NCBI GenBank assembly: GCA_011088215.1
Contig: JAALKD010000002.1
Span: 62,001 to 126,000 of the forward strand
DNA: 64,000 nt
DNA from: Sphingomonadales bacterium
GTDB taxonomy: Bacteria > Pseudomonadota > Alphaproteobacteria > Sphingomonadales > Kordiimonadaceae
Direction of reading: 5' to 3'
In this document: positions 53,938 to 63,607 of the stretch, piece after piece
Layout: each line of letters starts with the position of its first letter
How positions within the stretch are numbered: the first letter of the stretch is position 1
Position numbers and translations under genes: made by a program
Notes under the pieces: model-generated
Told to the model about the DNA's origin: nothing
Databases searched by the model: none
The model's input: only the letters and a program-made list of their open reading frames with translations

Positions 53938-54378
53938 CTAGCGCCCGCTGCCTTTACCCATGGCCATTTTCAACAGCCCCATATTCTTTTTGTAGAGATT
54001 GACCACCATGCCGTATTGCATTTGGTTGTCAGCCACCTTCAGCATTTCTTCCTCAAGAACCACGGTGTTGCCGGTCGGCGATTCCTCACGGCCTTTTGCT
54101 TCTTTCACACTGATATCGTCAGCCGCGCCGCCACCTGGACCCATATGGCCTGCTCGGTTAGCCCGCATGCCGTTTGCCGGAGCAGCTCGCATTTTCTTAG
54201 CCCCAGGCGATGATAAATCATCGACCAAGCCAGAAAAATCCTGCTTCTCTAATTCCTGTGATTTGTAACCCGGTGTATCGGCGTTGGCGATGTTTTGGCT
54301 AAGCGCAGTTTGGTTAGCATGCAGCCATTGCATACGCTTTTTCAAAGCGGCCATTAAAGGAATTGACGTTAAGTCCAT
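53938..54378 (-). CDS. flgB: Flagellar basal-body rod protein FlgB
   Basis: MQWLHANQTALSQNIANADTPGYKSQELEKQDF; EEEMLKVADNQMQYGMVVNLYKKNMGLLKMAMGKG. Confidence 0.94.
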   Translation of the reverse strand: MDLTSIPLMAALKKRMQWLHANQTALSQNIANADTPGYKSQELEKQDFSGLVDDLSSPGAKKMRAAPANGMRANRAGHMGPGGGAADDISVKEAKGREESPTGNTVVLEEEMLKVADNQMQYGMVVNLYKKNMGLLKMAMGKGSGR

Positions 54379-54544
54379 ATTTGGTTCTTTCCTCGGTTTT
54401 CCCGAGCATCCGGTAACATTTTGTTAAGCCTACTGTGACACACATATGGTTAACAAGTTGCAAACAAGTTGGCTTAAATTACGTGAAAACAGGTGTTATT
54501 TTGCCGAGCTTCACACCAAATAAGAAATACCGCGCAGTCGTTCT

Positions 54545-54982
54545 ATGACATCACCCAATGACACTCAGCCCCGCACACCAAAAGCGGTCGCTATTAAAGG
54601 CGCAGACCCCGCCCACGACGAGGGAGGTCAAACCCAACCGAAAATTGTCGCCAAAGGATCTGGCGCGCTGGCTGAAAAAATTCTTGATATCGCCTTTGCA
54701 GAAGGCGTGAAGGTTAGGCAGGACAAAGACCTGACCGAGCTTCTTGATGCCTTCGACGTTGAAAGCCCTATCCCGCTGGAAGCCCTGCATGCTGTGTCTT
54801 TGATACTGGAACGGGTTTACGCGGAAAACAACAAAATGATGGACCGCACTGCAGAAGCCACCACCGTTGAAACCCCGCCAGGGTTTACCACCGGAAATCC
54901 GCGCACTTTGGACGGACAGACCGGTGAAATAGCAACCGACGGCGACATTAACAGTGTACCAACACGAGAGGACCGGCCCTGA
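54545..54982 (+). CDS. FlhB C-terminal-domain-like protein (FhlB/YlqH type)
   Basis: KAVAIKG...PKIVAKGSGALAEKILDIAFAEGVKVRQDKDLTELLDAFDVESPIPLEALHAVSLILERVYAEN resembles the FlhB cytoplasmic domain after the NPTH site. Confidence 0.75.
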   Translation: MTSPNDTQPRTPKAVAIKGADPAHDEGGQTQPKIVAKGSGALAEKILDIAFAEGVKVRQDKDLTELLDAFDVESPIPLEALHAVSLILERVYAENNKMMDRTAEATTVETPPGFTTGNPRTLDGQTGEIATDGDINSVPTREDRP

Positions 54983-55296
54983 TGGCTGATGATATTTTCG
55001 GCGCCTTCAGCGCCCTTGTTTTTGTGCTTGGCCTGCTGGGATTATTTGCCTGGGCGATTAAACGTTTTGGTTTTATGCCCGGTCAGCCAAAAATCGGCAC
55101 TAAAAGCAAAGAGCTGGAAATTCTTGAGAGCAAAATGATCGATGCCCGAAACCGGCTGGTTGTGGCGCGGTGGCACGACACAGAATATCTGCTGGCGTTC
55201 GGCGCAGATGGCACCAAAAAAATCGACGCCCGAGCAAACGCTTTAAACCAACAACATTCAAAATCAACCAAGGAGAGTTCCAGCGATGCGGGTTAA
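54982..55296 (+). CDS. fliO: FliO-like flagellar biosynthetic protein
   Basis: Single N-terminal TM, basic cytoplasmic tail, directly upstream of fliP. Confidence 0.65.
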   Translation: MADDIFGAFSALVFVLGLLGLFAWAIKRFGFMPGQPKIGTKSKELEILESKMIDARNRLVVARWHDTEYLLAFGADGTKKIDARANALNQQHSKSTKESSSDAG

Positions 55297-56131
55297 CACT
55301 ATGCAATATCCGTCACTGAAAAATCTGGTCTCCCGCCTCATCGCACACCTGCGCCCCAGCAAGGCCGGAGCATTGAAACTTGGGCTGTTGTTTGTGCCAG
55401 CGGCACTTGCACTTACCATGATGGGCGCTGGCGATGCGCTGGCACAGTCGATCAATCTTGACTTGGGTGAAGACGGAGACTTGTCTGGTCGCGTCGTTCA
55501 GATGATTCTGCTGCTAACGGTGCTCAGCCTCGCGCCCAGCATCCTTATCATGATGACCAGCTTCACTCGCATGGTAATCGTTTTCTCGCTGCTGCGAAGC
55601 GCAATGGGCACTCAGCAAAGCCCGCCCAACATTGTTATTGTGTCGCTGTCCCTGTTTCTGACAGGCTATGTGATGGCCCCGACTCTAACTGCCGCATGGG
55701 AGCAGGGCGTTGAGCCGTTAATTGCCCAGGAAATCGATGAAACCGAAGCCTTCAACCGCGCCTCTGCGCCTATGAAAGACTTTATGCTCACCCATGTGCG
55801 CGACAAAGACTTGGCGCTGTTCATTGACATGGCAGGAGGCGATTCCACCGCTGCAACACCGGAAACCATACCGTTGATGACAGTGGTTCCAGCCTTCATG
55901 ATCAGTGAAATTCGGCGGGCATTTGAAATTGGGTTCCTGCTATATGTGCCCTTCATCGTCATCGATATGGTTGTCGCATCGATCCTGATGTCTATGGGCA
56001 TGATGATGCTGCCACCGGTGATGATAGCCATGCCGTTTAAGCTGATTTTCTTCGTGCTGGTCGACGGCTGGAATTTGGTGGTTGGCTCGCTGGTACAAAG
56101 TTTCGGTACCCCGCCGCCAGGGACGGGGTAA
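55286..56131 (+). CDS. fliP: Flagellar biosynthetic protein FliP
   Basis: LTVLSLAPSILIMMTSFTRMVIVFSLLRSAMGTQQSPPNIVIVSLSLFLTGYVM; PFIVIDMVVASILMSMGMMMLPPVMIAMPFKLIFFVLVDGWNLVVGSLVQSF. Confidence 0.98.
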   Translation: MRVNTMQYPSLKNLVSRLIAHLRPSKAGALKLGLLFVPAALALTMMGAGDALAQSINLDLGEDGDLSGRVVQMILLLTVLSLAPSILIMMTSFTRMVIVFSLLRSAMGTQQSPPNIVIVSLSLFLTGYVMAPTLTAAWEQGVEPLIAQEIDETEAFNRASAPMKDFMLTHVRDKDLALFIDMAGGDSTAATPETIPLMTVVPAFMISEIRRAFEIGFLLYVPFIVIDMVVASILMSMGMMMLPPVMIAMPFKLIFFVLVDGWNLVVGSLVQSFGTPPPGTG

Positions 56132-56136
56132 CTCCT

Positions 56137-57207
56137 TCAATCTCGTTTGCTTTCTAACTTTAATCGCCCAATTTGCGGGGCTTCAAGGCTACCGAGATAT
56201 AGTACATCACCTAACTGCTCCACTGACGTGATCATATAAACATGCTCACCTAAAGGGTCGTGGTACGTTGCAATAACTTCTCCCTGTTCGTTCAAACCAA
56301 CAACAGTACCGCGCTTAATCGCGCCCGGCTGGGTTGACTTGGGCAGCTTTGCAACAATGTTTTTCAGGAACGGATTGGGGTGAATTTCATCCACCTTCGG
56401 GTTACGCGGTGACGGCAGCGCCAGCCAGAATATGCCATTTCGGTTAGACGATATCCCGTCCGGGAATCCCGGCAGATTATCAATGAAAATATCGCTAGTG
56501 CCCGCCTTGTCGCCCTTTAACCAATAACGGGTCACCCGGTAACGACCAGTTTCGTTAACCAGCACAAAGTCTTCGTTCATCGACAAGGCAATGCCGTTAG
56601 CGAAATACAGTTTATCCAAAAGCATGTCTGTCGTGCCGGTGGCCGGGTCATACACCATCAACCGCCCGTGGCCGCGCGCTTCGAACAGGTCATACAAATA
56701 GTCTGGCTGGTTATAGGTATCGCTGGCGTCAGAGAAATAAATCTTGCCGTCAGAAGCGATGTCCAGATCATCAGCAAAGGCAAAGGGCCTGCCGCCGTGC
56801 CCGCTCGTCAGTACCGTAATTTCTCCCTCAGGGTTAATCGACAGAAGGCCTTTCCAAGCATCAGCAACAATCAGGTTACCGCCAGCATCAAAGTGCAAGC
56901 CCAGCGGCCTACCGCCGTCAATGGTTGCAAAAGTTTCCTGGTTTTTGCCATTATTGTCAAAGCGGATGATCCGGCCGTCATGCAAGCCACCGTATATACG
57001 GCCTTGCGCGTCAACCGCTACATCTTCCGGGCCTTCTCCGCCTTCAATCGGGATTAATTCGGCTGCCAACAGATCAGTATTCTCTGCAAAGTCACCAACA
57101 AAACCTTTGTCCACTGGCGGCTGCCACGCAACCGGGTCAATTGGTCCCGGCGCAAACACAAACCACAACGACGCCACCAAAATCAGACCAATGACTATTT
57201 TTTTCAT
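56137..57207 (-). CDS. SMP-30/strictosidine synthase-like beta-propeller protein
   Basis: N-terminal TM; GPEDVAVDAQGRIYGGLHDGRIIRFD; ANGIALSMNEDFVLVNETGRYRVTRYWLKG; LPGFPDGISSNRNGIFWLA. Confidence 0.88.
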   Translation of the reverse strand: MKKIVIGLILVASLWFVFAPGPIDPVAWQPPVDKGFVGDFAENTDLLAAELIPIEGGEGPEDVAVDAQGRIYGGLHDGRIIRFDNNGKNQETFATIDGGRPLGLHFDAGGNLIVADAWKGLLSINPEGEITVLTSGHGGRPFAFADDLDIASDGKIYFSDASDTYNQPDYLYDLFEARGHGRLMVYDPATGTTDMLLDKLYFANGIALSMNEDFVLVNETGRYRVTRYWLKGDKAGTSDIFIDNLPGFPDGISSNRNGIFWLALPSPRNPKVDEIHPNPFLKNIVAKLPKSTQPGAIKRGTVVGLNEQGEVIATYHDPLGEHVYMITSVEQLGDVLYLGSLEAPQIGRLKLESKRD

Positions 57208-57375
57208 AGTATTCCCCTGCCCCAAAACACAAACCATCTGTACGTGACACTTCACTATCCTTACTGGTCATTCTGCATCATACTGAGACAGTTTTGAATA
57301 GTTGGCATGAAGCGTGCGAGCACAAATCAATTGTAACCTAACAATAAATTCTAGAGCTCGATCATAAAAAAACAA

Positions 57376-57714
57376 ATGATATCCTTGATTCTCTTATGTT
57401 TTCTAGCGTTTCCAACGCCAATGGCACATGCTGATGACTTCAGCGCGTTCAACCGTTCGCTGGAAAAAATGTGCCGCAACGAATATGTCACTCTTGAACA
57501 TAGCAAAGCCTGCCAAACCGGTGGCATCATGGCCTACGGTGCACCGCGCTCAACTGCACTCGCGGATTATCTGGTGTTGCTGGACCAGTGTATCGCCACT
57601 TATCAGGATGCCCGCAGCGATTTCGCGCCTGCAATTTCTGCCGCTGAGCTGCGCGCCGCTTGCCAGACAGGTCTGGTTTGGACCAGAACCAAGGTTGCAA
57701 AATCAAAGGGATAG
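57376..57714 (+). CDS. Hypothetical secreted protein
   Basis: Signal peptide MISLILLCFLAFPTPMAHA; conserved Cys residues. Confidence 0.6.
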   Translation: MISLILLCFLAFPTPMAHADDFSAFNRSLEKMCRNEYVTLEHSKACQTGGIMAYGAPRSTALADYLVLLDQCIATYQDARSDFAPAISAAELRAACQTGLVWTRTKVAKSKG

Positions 57715-57746
57715 ATATTCGTGGCGTCGGTTAAGTCTCTATTTGC

Positions 57747-58163
57747 CTAGGCGCCTTCAACCTCGTTAGCTGGGTTGGGACCGACCTGCTCCCACAACTC
57801 CAGTTTGGTGCCGTCCGGGTCAACAATCCAGGCGAACTTGCCGTAGTCGTATTCTTCGCGTGCTTTCACTTCCTTCACACCCGCTGCCAGAAGCCGTTCC
57901 ATCAACGCATCCAGGTTTTGAACCCGCAGGTTAATCATGAAGTCTTTATCAGACGGTTTGAAGTAATCAGTCTCGGCCTTAAACGGGCCCCACACATTGT
58001 AGCCTTCGCTGTCGGGGTCGTCGTGTTCGCGCATGGGAAAGCTGGAGCCATAGCCGTCATAGGGAAATTCCAGCACTTCGCGGTACCATTTTACCAGGGC
58101 TTTAGTATCTTTGCTTTTCACAAAAACACCACCCAACCCGGTTATCTTACCCTCATGGGCCAT
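57747..58163 (-). CDS. VOC family (glyoxalase-like) protein
   Basis: GLGGVFVKSKDTKALVKWYREVLEFP...FAWIVDPDGTKLELWEQVGP. Confidence 0.9.
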   Translation of the reverse strand: MAHEGKITGLGGVFVKSKDTKALVKWYREVLEFPYDGYGSSFPMREHDDPDSEGYNVWGPFKAETDYFKPSDKDFMINLRVQNLDALMERLLAAGVKEVKAREEYDYGKFAWIVDPDGTKLELWEQVGPNPANEVEGA

Positions 58164-58280
58164 ACAATCCTCCTGTATCAATATCGGCAAAACCGTACCA
58201 TGAGCAAAAGCTAAACACATCACCCATTAAGGTGATCTGCACTCGCCTTATATGTCGCAAACCCTTTTGTAAGAACGTTC

Positions 58281-59307
58281 TCACCGCTTCGGGGTCGTCA
58301 TTCGTTCCATAATATAAAACAGACAATCCTGCCGAATGACACCAACATCCAGCGTCGCCATCGATGGCGTCAATGACTGGCGCAGCGTCAATTTACCGTT
58401 GACGACCTCAAACAACGCGGCGCTTACATCTTCGCCGTCATCGTTGGTAACAATAATGGGCATGCCGACATCACCGGTCAGATCAGCCAGTGTTTCCCCA
58501 GCTGCAATTAGTCCAAAGTTCAGCTTGTCCAGATCACCACGGAAACGCACATCCAAATCTTCTCCATCAAAACCGTAGGTAACACCTGGGCGCATTTTTG
58601 CCACCGCAACTGTGCAATATTGAAATATCATGCGAGGCGACCTGCTGGTCCGGCAAATGGTGCAAATGCAGGCATGCGTCCAGAAAGTCGGCGGCATGAG
58701 ACAGAGCGGCATGCTCGCCCGCCTGCCCGCATTCCAGTGTTACAGCTGGGCAGTGCCGCGCCATCGCCAATGATTGCACTCCGACCGGCTGCTTGAAATA
58801 AACAACGGTGCGGGCAAACAATGTTGCCAGCTGTAAATATTGCGGTGCTAACTCGTTCACGCAGCCATAGTGCGGGTTACTGCCGGTGTTATTGTGCAAG
58901 TCAACACTGGCAAACAGCGGTTCGGCGGTTACTGTATCAACAACTTCCCGCATCAGCGCCGCTTCGACAGTCTCAGGGTTGGTTGTGCCAGGCCAAGCCC
59001 GATTATAGTCGCTTTGACTGTCGAGCATACGCTTGCCCTTTGCCGCGCCGCTAACATTTGCAACAAACAGCCACACTGCCCGCGGCAATCCTGTAGCTTG
59101 GTATTTCTCCAAAATCTGCTGGACCGCTTCAAAGCCGGTTGGTTCATTGCCATGCTGCAATACCGTTATGAAAAGTGGCGGTTTTCGCGCGCCATCCAGA
59201 TAAAACAGCGCTGGGCCACCTAATATCTGCTCCAGCTCGATTGAAGTGGCCTTCAGCATTGCCTCTGGCACATGGTCAAAGCGCCTGAGACTAGTCATAA
59301 AGGCCAT
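58281..59307 (-). pseudogene. Succinylglutamate desuccinylase/aspartoacylase-like (M14-related) protein, frameshifted near 58612
   Basis: Frame 1: ITVLQHGNEPTGFEAVQQIL...SVDLHNNTGSNPHYG...VTLECGQAGEHAAL...ASHDISILH; continuation in a second frame TVAVAKMRPGVTYGFDGEDLDVRFRGDLDKLNFGLIAAGETLADL. Confidence 0.75.
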
Positions 59308-60713
59308 TCATGAACAGGCAAGGCTGTTTCCTGTCGCAGCAAATATGCCTCCAGCATTTCGTCCATGCCGACACGTTTTTTCTTAACGAATGACCGCTGC
59401 CAGTTAGCGCCGTTCTGCTTATTTCTGCAACGTGCTTCAATCACGCCCAAGTAACGTCGAATATCAGCCTCATCAATCGCAAGGCTTTGCAAACCTTCCT
59501 CGGCCATGGGTAAAAAGACATCAAGAATCAACTGATCAATCGGCAAATCATCCACATGGTCCCAGCGTATTCGCGCATCCAAACCGTGCTTGGCCGCCTC
59601 GTAGAAATTATCACGGGTAGTAAAAAATTGCGCCCGTTCGTGCGGCGGCATTTCGTGTTCAGCTAAATAGGTCACCAACCCATAATAAAGCGCGGCATTT
59701 GCAATCGAATCCAATACTGTTGGCCCCGCGGGCACCACACGCTGTTCGATCCGGTAATGAGGGGTTCCATCACTATCCCAGCCGATCAAAGGCCGGTTCC
59801 AGCGCCAAATTGTACCGTTTTGCAAGCGTAGGTGATCCAATTTTTCAACCACACGGTCCCGCACTAGCGGCAGCAAAATCGGATAGAGCTGCCGGTTGGC
59901 AAGAAAAACCTCGGACAGGCTATTTTCAATATAACGAACGCCGAATGTTACTCGTTCAGCATAATCCCAATCCCCAACGGAAACTGCTCGTTCAAACAAG
60001 GGAATACGGGTTTCTGCCCACAGATTTTTACCGAAAAGATAAGGTGAATTGGCCGAGACTGCCACCAGCGGAGCAGACACCAGTTTAGATGCGTTATAAT
60101 AATCAACTTCGCGGCCAATAGGCAATTTCAGATGAATTTGAAACGAAGTGGCAGCAGCTTCCAGCATCAGGTCCATATGCTCACTGTCCAGCGTGTCTTC
60201 GCCGTTAATTTTCAGATGAATGGGCCGCCCCTTGCGCAACCGAAACACTTGTTCGTTCAGCGCCTTAAATCGATTGCTTTCGGACATGTTGGCAACGCAA
60301 AGGTCATCGCCTTTTACGGTCGGCAGTATACCAATCATCGCCAAGCGCAGGCCTATGCCGTCAGCCACACCGACCGCGTGGCGCCACAGATCTTCCAGTT
60401 CAGTTTGTAGCTTAGAAAGGCCAACGCCAGTCAGTTGTTGTGGGTCGCCGTTAAATTCGATGTTGAAGCAGGACAGTTCCGGCACGACCACCTCATTATC
60501 AACTGCTGCCAGAAAATCACTATTTTGAGCTGAAGGTCGAGCCTCCCGATCAACAAGCCAGGCTTCAAGTTCAAAACCGGCGGTCGCTGGGCCATTAGAC
60601 AGGTGATCGTCCTGTTCCCATGCCTGAAGCATGTCGGTCTCAGCACGCAGCCGACGGACAAATTCGGCAAAATCGTCATTGCAAAAATTACTGGTTTTTA
60701 GCTCTTCTCCCAT
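59295..60713 (-). CDS. Glutamate--cysteine ligase family protein (GCS2-like)
   Basis: GFELEAWLVD; FNIEFNGDPQQL; FQIHLKLPIGREVDYYNASKLVSAPLVAVSANSPYLFGKNLWAETRIPLFE. Confidence 0.85.
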   Translation of the reverse strand: MGEELKTSNFCNDDFAEFVRRLRAETDMLQAWEQDDHLSNGPATAGFELEAWLVDREARPSAQNSDFLAAVDNEVVVPELSCFNIEFNGDPQQLTGVGLSKLQTELEDLWRHAVGVADGIGLRLAMIGILPTVKGDDLCVANMSESNRFKALNEQVFRLRKGRPIHLKINGEDTLDSEHMDLMLEAAATSFQIHLKLPIGREVDYYNASKLVSAPLVAVSANSPYLFGKNLWAETRIPLFERAVSVGDWDYAERVTFGVRYIENSLSEVFLANRQLYPILLPLVRDRVVEKLDHLRLQNGTIWRWNRPLIGWDSDGTPHYRIEQRVVPAGPTVLDSIANAALYYGLVTYLAEHEMPPHERAQFFTTRDNFYEAAKHGLDARIRWDHVDDLPIDQLILDVFLPMAEEGLQSLAIDEADIRRYLGVIEARCRNKQNGANWQRSFVKKKRVGMDEMLEAYLLRQETALPVHEWPL

Positions 60714-60882
60714 TCACCCCTGCCCCAGTTGCATTGCCATCGACATCACCAATCATGATGATCGCCAGTTCGCGATTGTCAATAGTTGAATGTCTTGGGT
60801 GTGCCGCGCCTTGATTAAGATCAAAACGCTTCGTCTGAGAATTCATGGCTAAAATTGGAATGCCTTTACCATGCAACGTGCT

Positions 60883-62526
60883 CTAGTAAATCTCTTCTTT
60901 TATCTTCAGGAATTTGAGCGTCGGGAAATCGTCTTTTGCCTTGTCCAGATGCCAGCTGTTACGCGCCAGATACACCGGTGCACCCGCATGGTCATTGGCC
61001 ATGGATGCCCGGTTCTGGTCAGTAAATTGTTTTACTTCACGCGCATCTCCCTCGATCCACTCGGCGGTCATCAGGGTAGTTGCCTCGAACTTACAGGGGA
61101 TTTGATATTCAGTACGAATGCGGTCCGATAGAACGTCAAACTGCAAGGGTCCAACAACGCCCACAACCCAGTCACTGCCAAGAAACGGCTTGAACACTCG
61201 CGCTGCGCCCTCTTCGGCCAGTTGCTCCAGCGCACGGCCCAGATGCTTGGCTTTCATTGGATCGTCTGGGCGCACCTTTTGAAGTATCTCCGGCGCAAAT
61301 GACGGCACGCCGGTATAGCGCACAGTGCCACTTTCGGTAAGCGTGTCACCTATGCGCAAGTTGCCGTGGTTGGGAATGCCCATGATGTCACCAGCAAAGG
61401 CTTCTTCGGCGATCTCACGGTCCTGCGCCAAAAATAACTGCGCATTATGGATCGCCATGGTTTTGCCGCTACGCACATGTTTTAGCTTCATGCCCTTTTT
61501 AAATTTGCCAGAAACCAGTCGCAAAAACGCGATCCGGTCGCGGTGTTTGGGGTCCATATTGGCCTGAATTTTAAACACAAAGCCGGAAACATTGCTTTCC
61601 GTGGGCAATACCTGCCGCTCAATCGCCTTGCCGATACGCGGGCTTGGTGCGAACTCGCCCACACCTTTCAAAAGTTCCTGAACCCCGAAATTGTTGACCG
61701 CTGAGCCAAAAAATACTGGGGTTTGATTACCTTCAAGATAAGCTTCCACGTCAAACGCGGGGCAAAGCTCGCGAACCATTTCAATATCTTCGCGCAGTTT
61801 CGCCAAAGCATAATCAGGCAGCAGATCATCCAGTTGCGGGTCGCTCAGGCCTGTGCACTTAATGCCTTCTGCAAGCGCGTCGCCTTTGCCACGATCAAAC
61901 AATATCAACTGATCACGGATAAGGTCATAACAACCGAGGAAGTCACGCCCCATGCCAATAGGCCAGCTAGCCGGCGACACATCAAGCGCCAAAGTTTGTT
62001 CTACCTCGTCGAGCAGTTCAAAGGGATCCTTAGCTTCACGGTCCATCTTGTTGATGAAAGTAGTAATTGGCATATCGCGCAGGCGACAAACCTCAAACAG
62101 TTTGCGGGTTTGGTTCTCAATACCTTTGGCGGCGTCCAGCACCATTACCGCGCTGTCTACAGCTGAAAGCGTGCGGTAAGTATCTTCAGAAAAATCTTCG
62201 TGGCCGGGAGTGTCCAGCAAGTTGAACGTACAGCCCTCATAATCAAAGGTCATAACCGACGACGCCACCGAAATGCCGCGTTCTTGCTCAACCTTCATCC
62301 AGTCAGACCTGGCGCGGCGACGATTACCACGCGCCTTAACCTCGCCCGCAGCCTGAATAGCGCCGCCAAACAGCAACAGTTTTTCTGTCAGCGTGGTTTT
62401 ACCGGCATCCGGGTGTGAGATGATCGCAAAAGTGCGTCTTTTTTCAATTTCCTGCTCAAAAACCATCAGACCCGCTATTCCGTTCATAACCAATTGGCTG
62501 CTTCGGCCAGCCATTCTGCGACACAA
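60883..62526 (-). CDS. prfC: Peptide chain release factor 3
   Basis: RRTFAIISHPDAGKTTLTEKLLLFGGAIQAAGEVKARGNRRRARSDWMKVEQERGISVASSVMTFDYEGCTFNLLDTPGHEDFSEDTYRTL. Confidence 0.97.
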   Translation of the reverse strand: MCRRMAGRSSQLVMNGIAGLMVFEQEIEKRRTFAIISHPDAGKTTLTEKLLLFGGAIQAAGEVKARGNRRRARSDWMKVEQERGISVASSVMTFDYEGCTFNLLDTPGHEDFSEDTYRTLSAVDSAVMVLDAAKGIENQTRKLFEVCRLRDMPITTFINKMDREAKDPFELLDEVEQTLALDVSPASWPIGMGRDFLGCYDLIRDQLILFDRGKGDALAEGIKCTGLSDPQLDDLLPDYALAKLREDIEMVRELCPAFDVEAYLEGNQTPVFFGSAVNNFGVQELLKGVGEFAPSPRIGKAIERQVLPTESNVSGFVFKIQANMDPKHRDRIAFLRLVSGKFKKGMKLKHVRSGKTMAIHNAQLFLAQDREIAEEAFAGDIMGIPNHGNLRIGDTLTESGTVRYTGVPSFAPEILQKVRPDDPMKAKHLGRALEQLAEEGAARVFKPFLGSDWVVGVVGPLQFDVLSDRIRTEYQIPCKFEATTLMTAEWIEGDAREVKQFTDQNRASMANDHAGAPVYLARNSWHLDKAKDDFPTLKFLKIKEEIY

Positions 62527-62598
62527 GTTTGGCGCACCCTAGCGATTTGAGCGCGCTATGGAAGCAAAATTTTAGAAATAGCCATTTGCAAATGAAAA

Positions 62599-62630
62599 GG
62601 GCCGGAACACACATGTTGCGGTTCCGGCCC
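62599..62630 (-). terminator. Terminator hairpin
   Basis: GGGCCGGAAC-acacatgttgcg-GTTCCGGCCC with T-run on the minus strand. Confidence 0.6.
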
Positions 62631-62880
62631 AAAGTATCATGCTTGCCCACCAGCCCGACTTGGGGGAATGGGGGGGGAGTGCCGAGCCAAAAGCGAGCAA
62701 GCAGACCTCTATTCTTCGTCTCTACAAAACTTATATGGGGACGCGGGAGCCAGCTTCAAGGCGAAACCACATAAATTTGGTCAAGATTTACTAACCCATT
62801 TGAAACATTATCTAAATCATGGTGCGACAATCGCGCACACCCATAATTCCAGTTGCGCTTTCTTACCAAATTTGTCGGGC

Positions 62881-63342
62881 CTAAAGGGTATCCTGGTCTT
62901 TAACCGTGGCTGCCCCTTCGCCGCCAAACCGTGTGCATAGATATCCAAACAGCAGGCCGACAACTGCGCCTTCAAAAACAAACCAGAAGGGCGAGGAAAG
63001 CGTACCACCTTCACCGAACATACCAACCATGAAAAGCTTCAAGTCGTCGTAAATAAACAGCGTTAATACGAAATTCAGCCAAGCGCCGATAACAGGCGCA
63101 CGGAACCACCACGGCATTGGTAGCTGCAAAACCGGATGGTAGGTGAACACGCCGTACACGCCGACAATGGCACCAAACGTAATGTACCACAGCAAAATAG
63201 CCCAGCGGAACATGGTGCTGGCATCTGGCATGAACATTGGAACCATTACAAACCCGATCAAACCAACAATGAGGCCCAAACCCTTGCCAATGGCAACACG
63301 GGTCAACATGGACGGATTATCTCCCAGACTTTCAATATTCAT
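62881..63342 (-). CDS. Hypothetical four-TM membrane protein
   Basis: Four hydrophobic segments; family not recognised. Confidence 0.7.
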   Translation of the reverse strand: MNIESLGDNPSMLTRVAIGKGLGLIVGLIGFVMVPMFMPDASTMFRWAILLWYITFGAIVGVYGVFTYHPVLQLPMPWWFRAPVIGAWLNFVLTLFIYDDLKLFMVGMFGEGGTLSSPFWFVFEGAVVGLLFGYLCTRFGGEGAATVKDQDTL

Positions 63343-63554
63343 TTTCTACTCCTATCAAAAACTTTGATGATCCAAGCCGGTAGACACGGCGCATGAATGG
63401 ATGGGCGGCGGCTCTTGATCAGCTCGCGAATTAGGGATTCCGATGCGCCGACGAAGAATATGTGCAGTGCCACCGCCCATGGAAACTATACAAGCCGCCG
63501 CAGGCCCGGTACTTGACCTTGGTCAAAACTCAGCCAGGTCCGCAGTATATTTGT

Positions 63555-63584
63555 AAAAAAAGAGGCACCCAAAGGCGCCCCTTT
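63555..63584 (-). terminator. Terminator of the S9 peptidase gene
   Basis: Minus strand AAAGGGGCGCC-tttg-GGTGCCTCTTTTTT (with G-U pairs). Confidence 0.65.
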
Positions 63585-63607
63585 CCAAATCATTGCTTAA
63601 TGCACTG

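Noticed and set aside
54378-54545. CtrA (TTAA-N7-TTAA) site in the divergent flgB/FlhB-C-like promoter
   Set aside because: TTAA half-sites present but no pair with the correct 7-nt spacing and both halves intact
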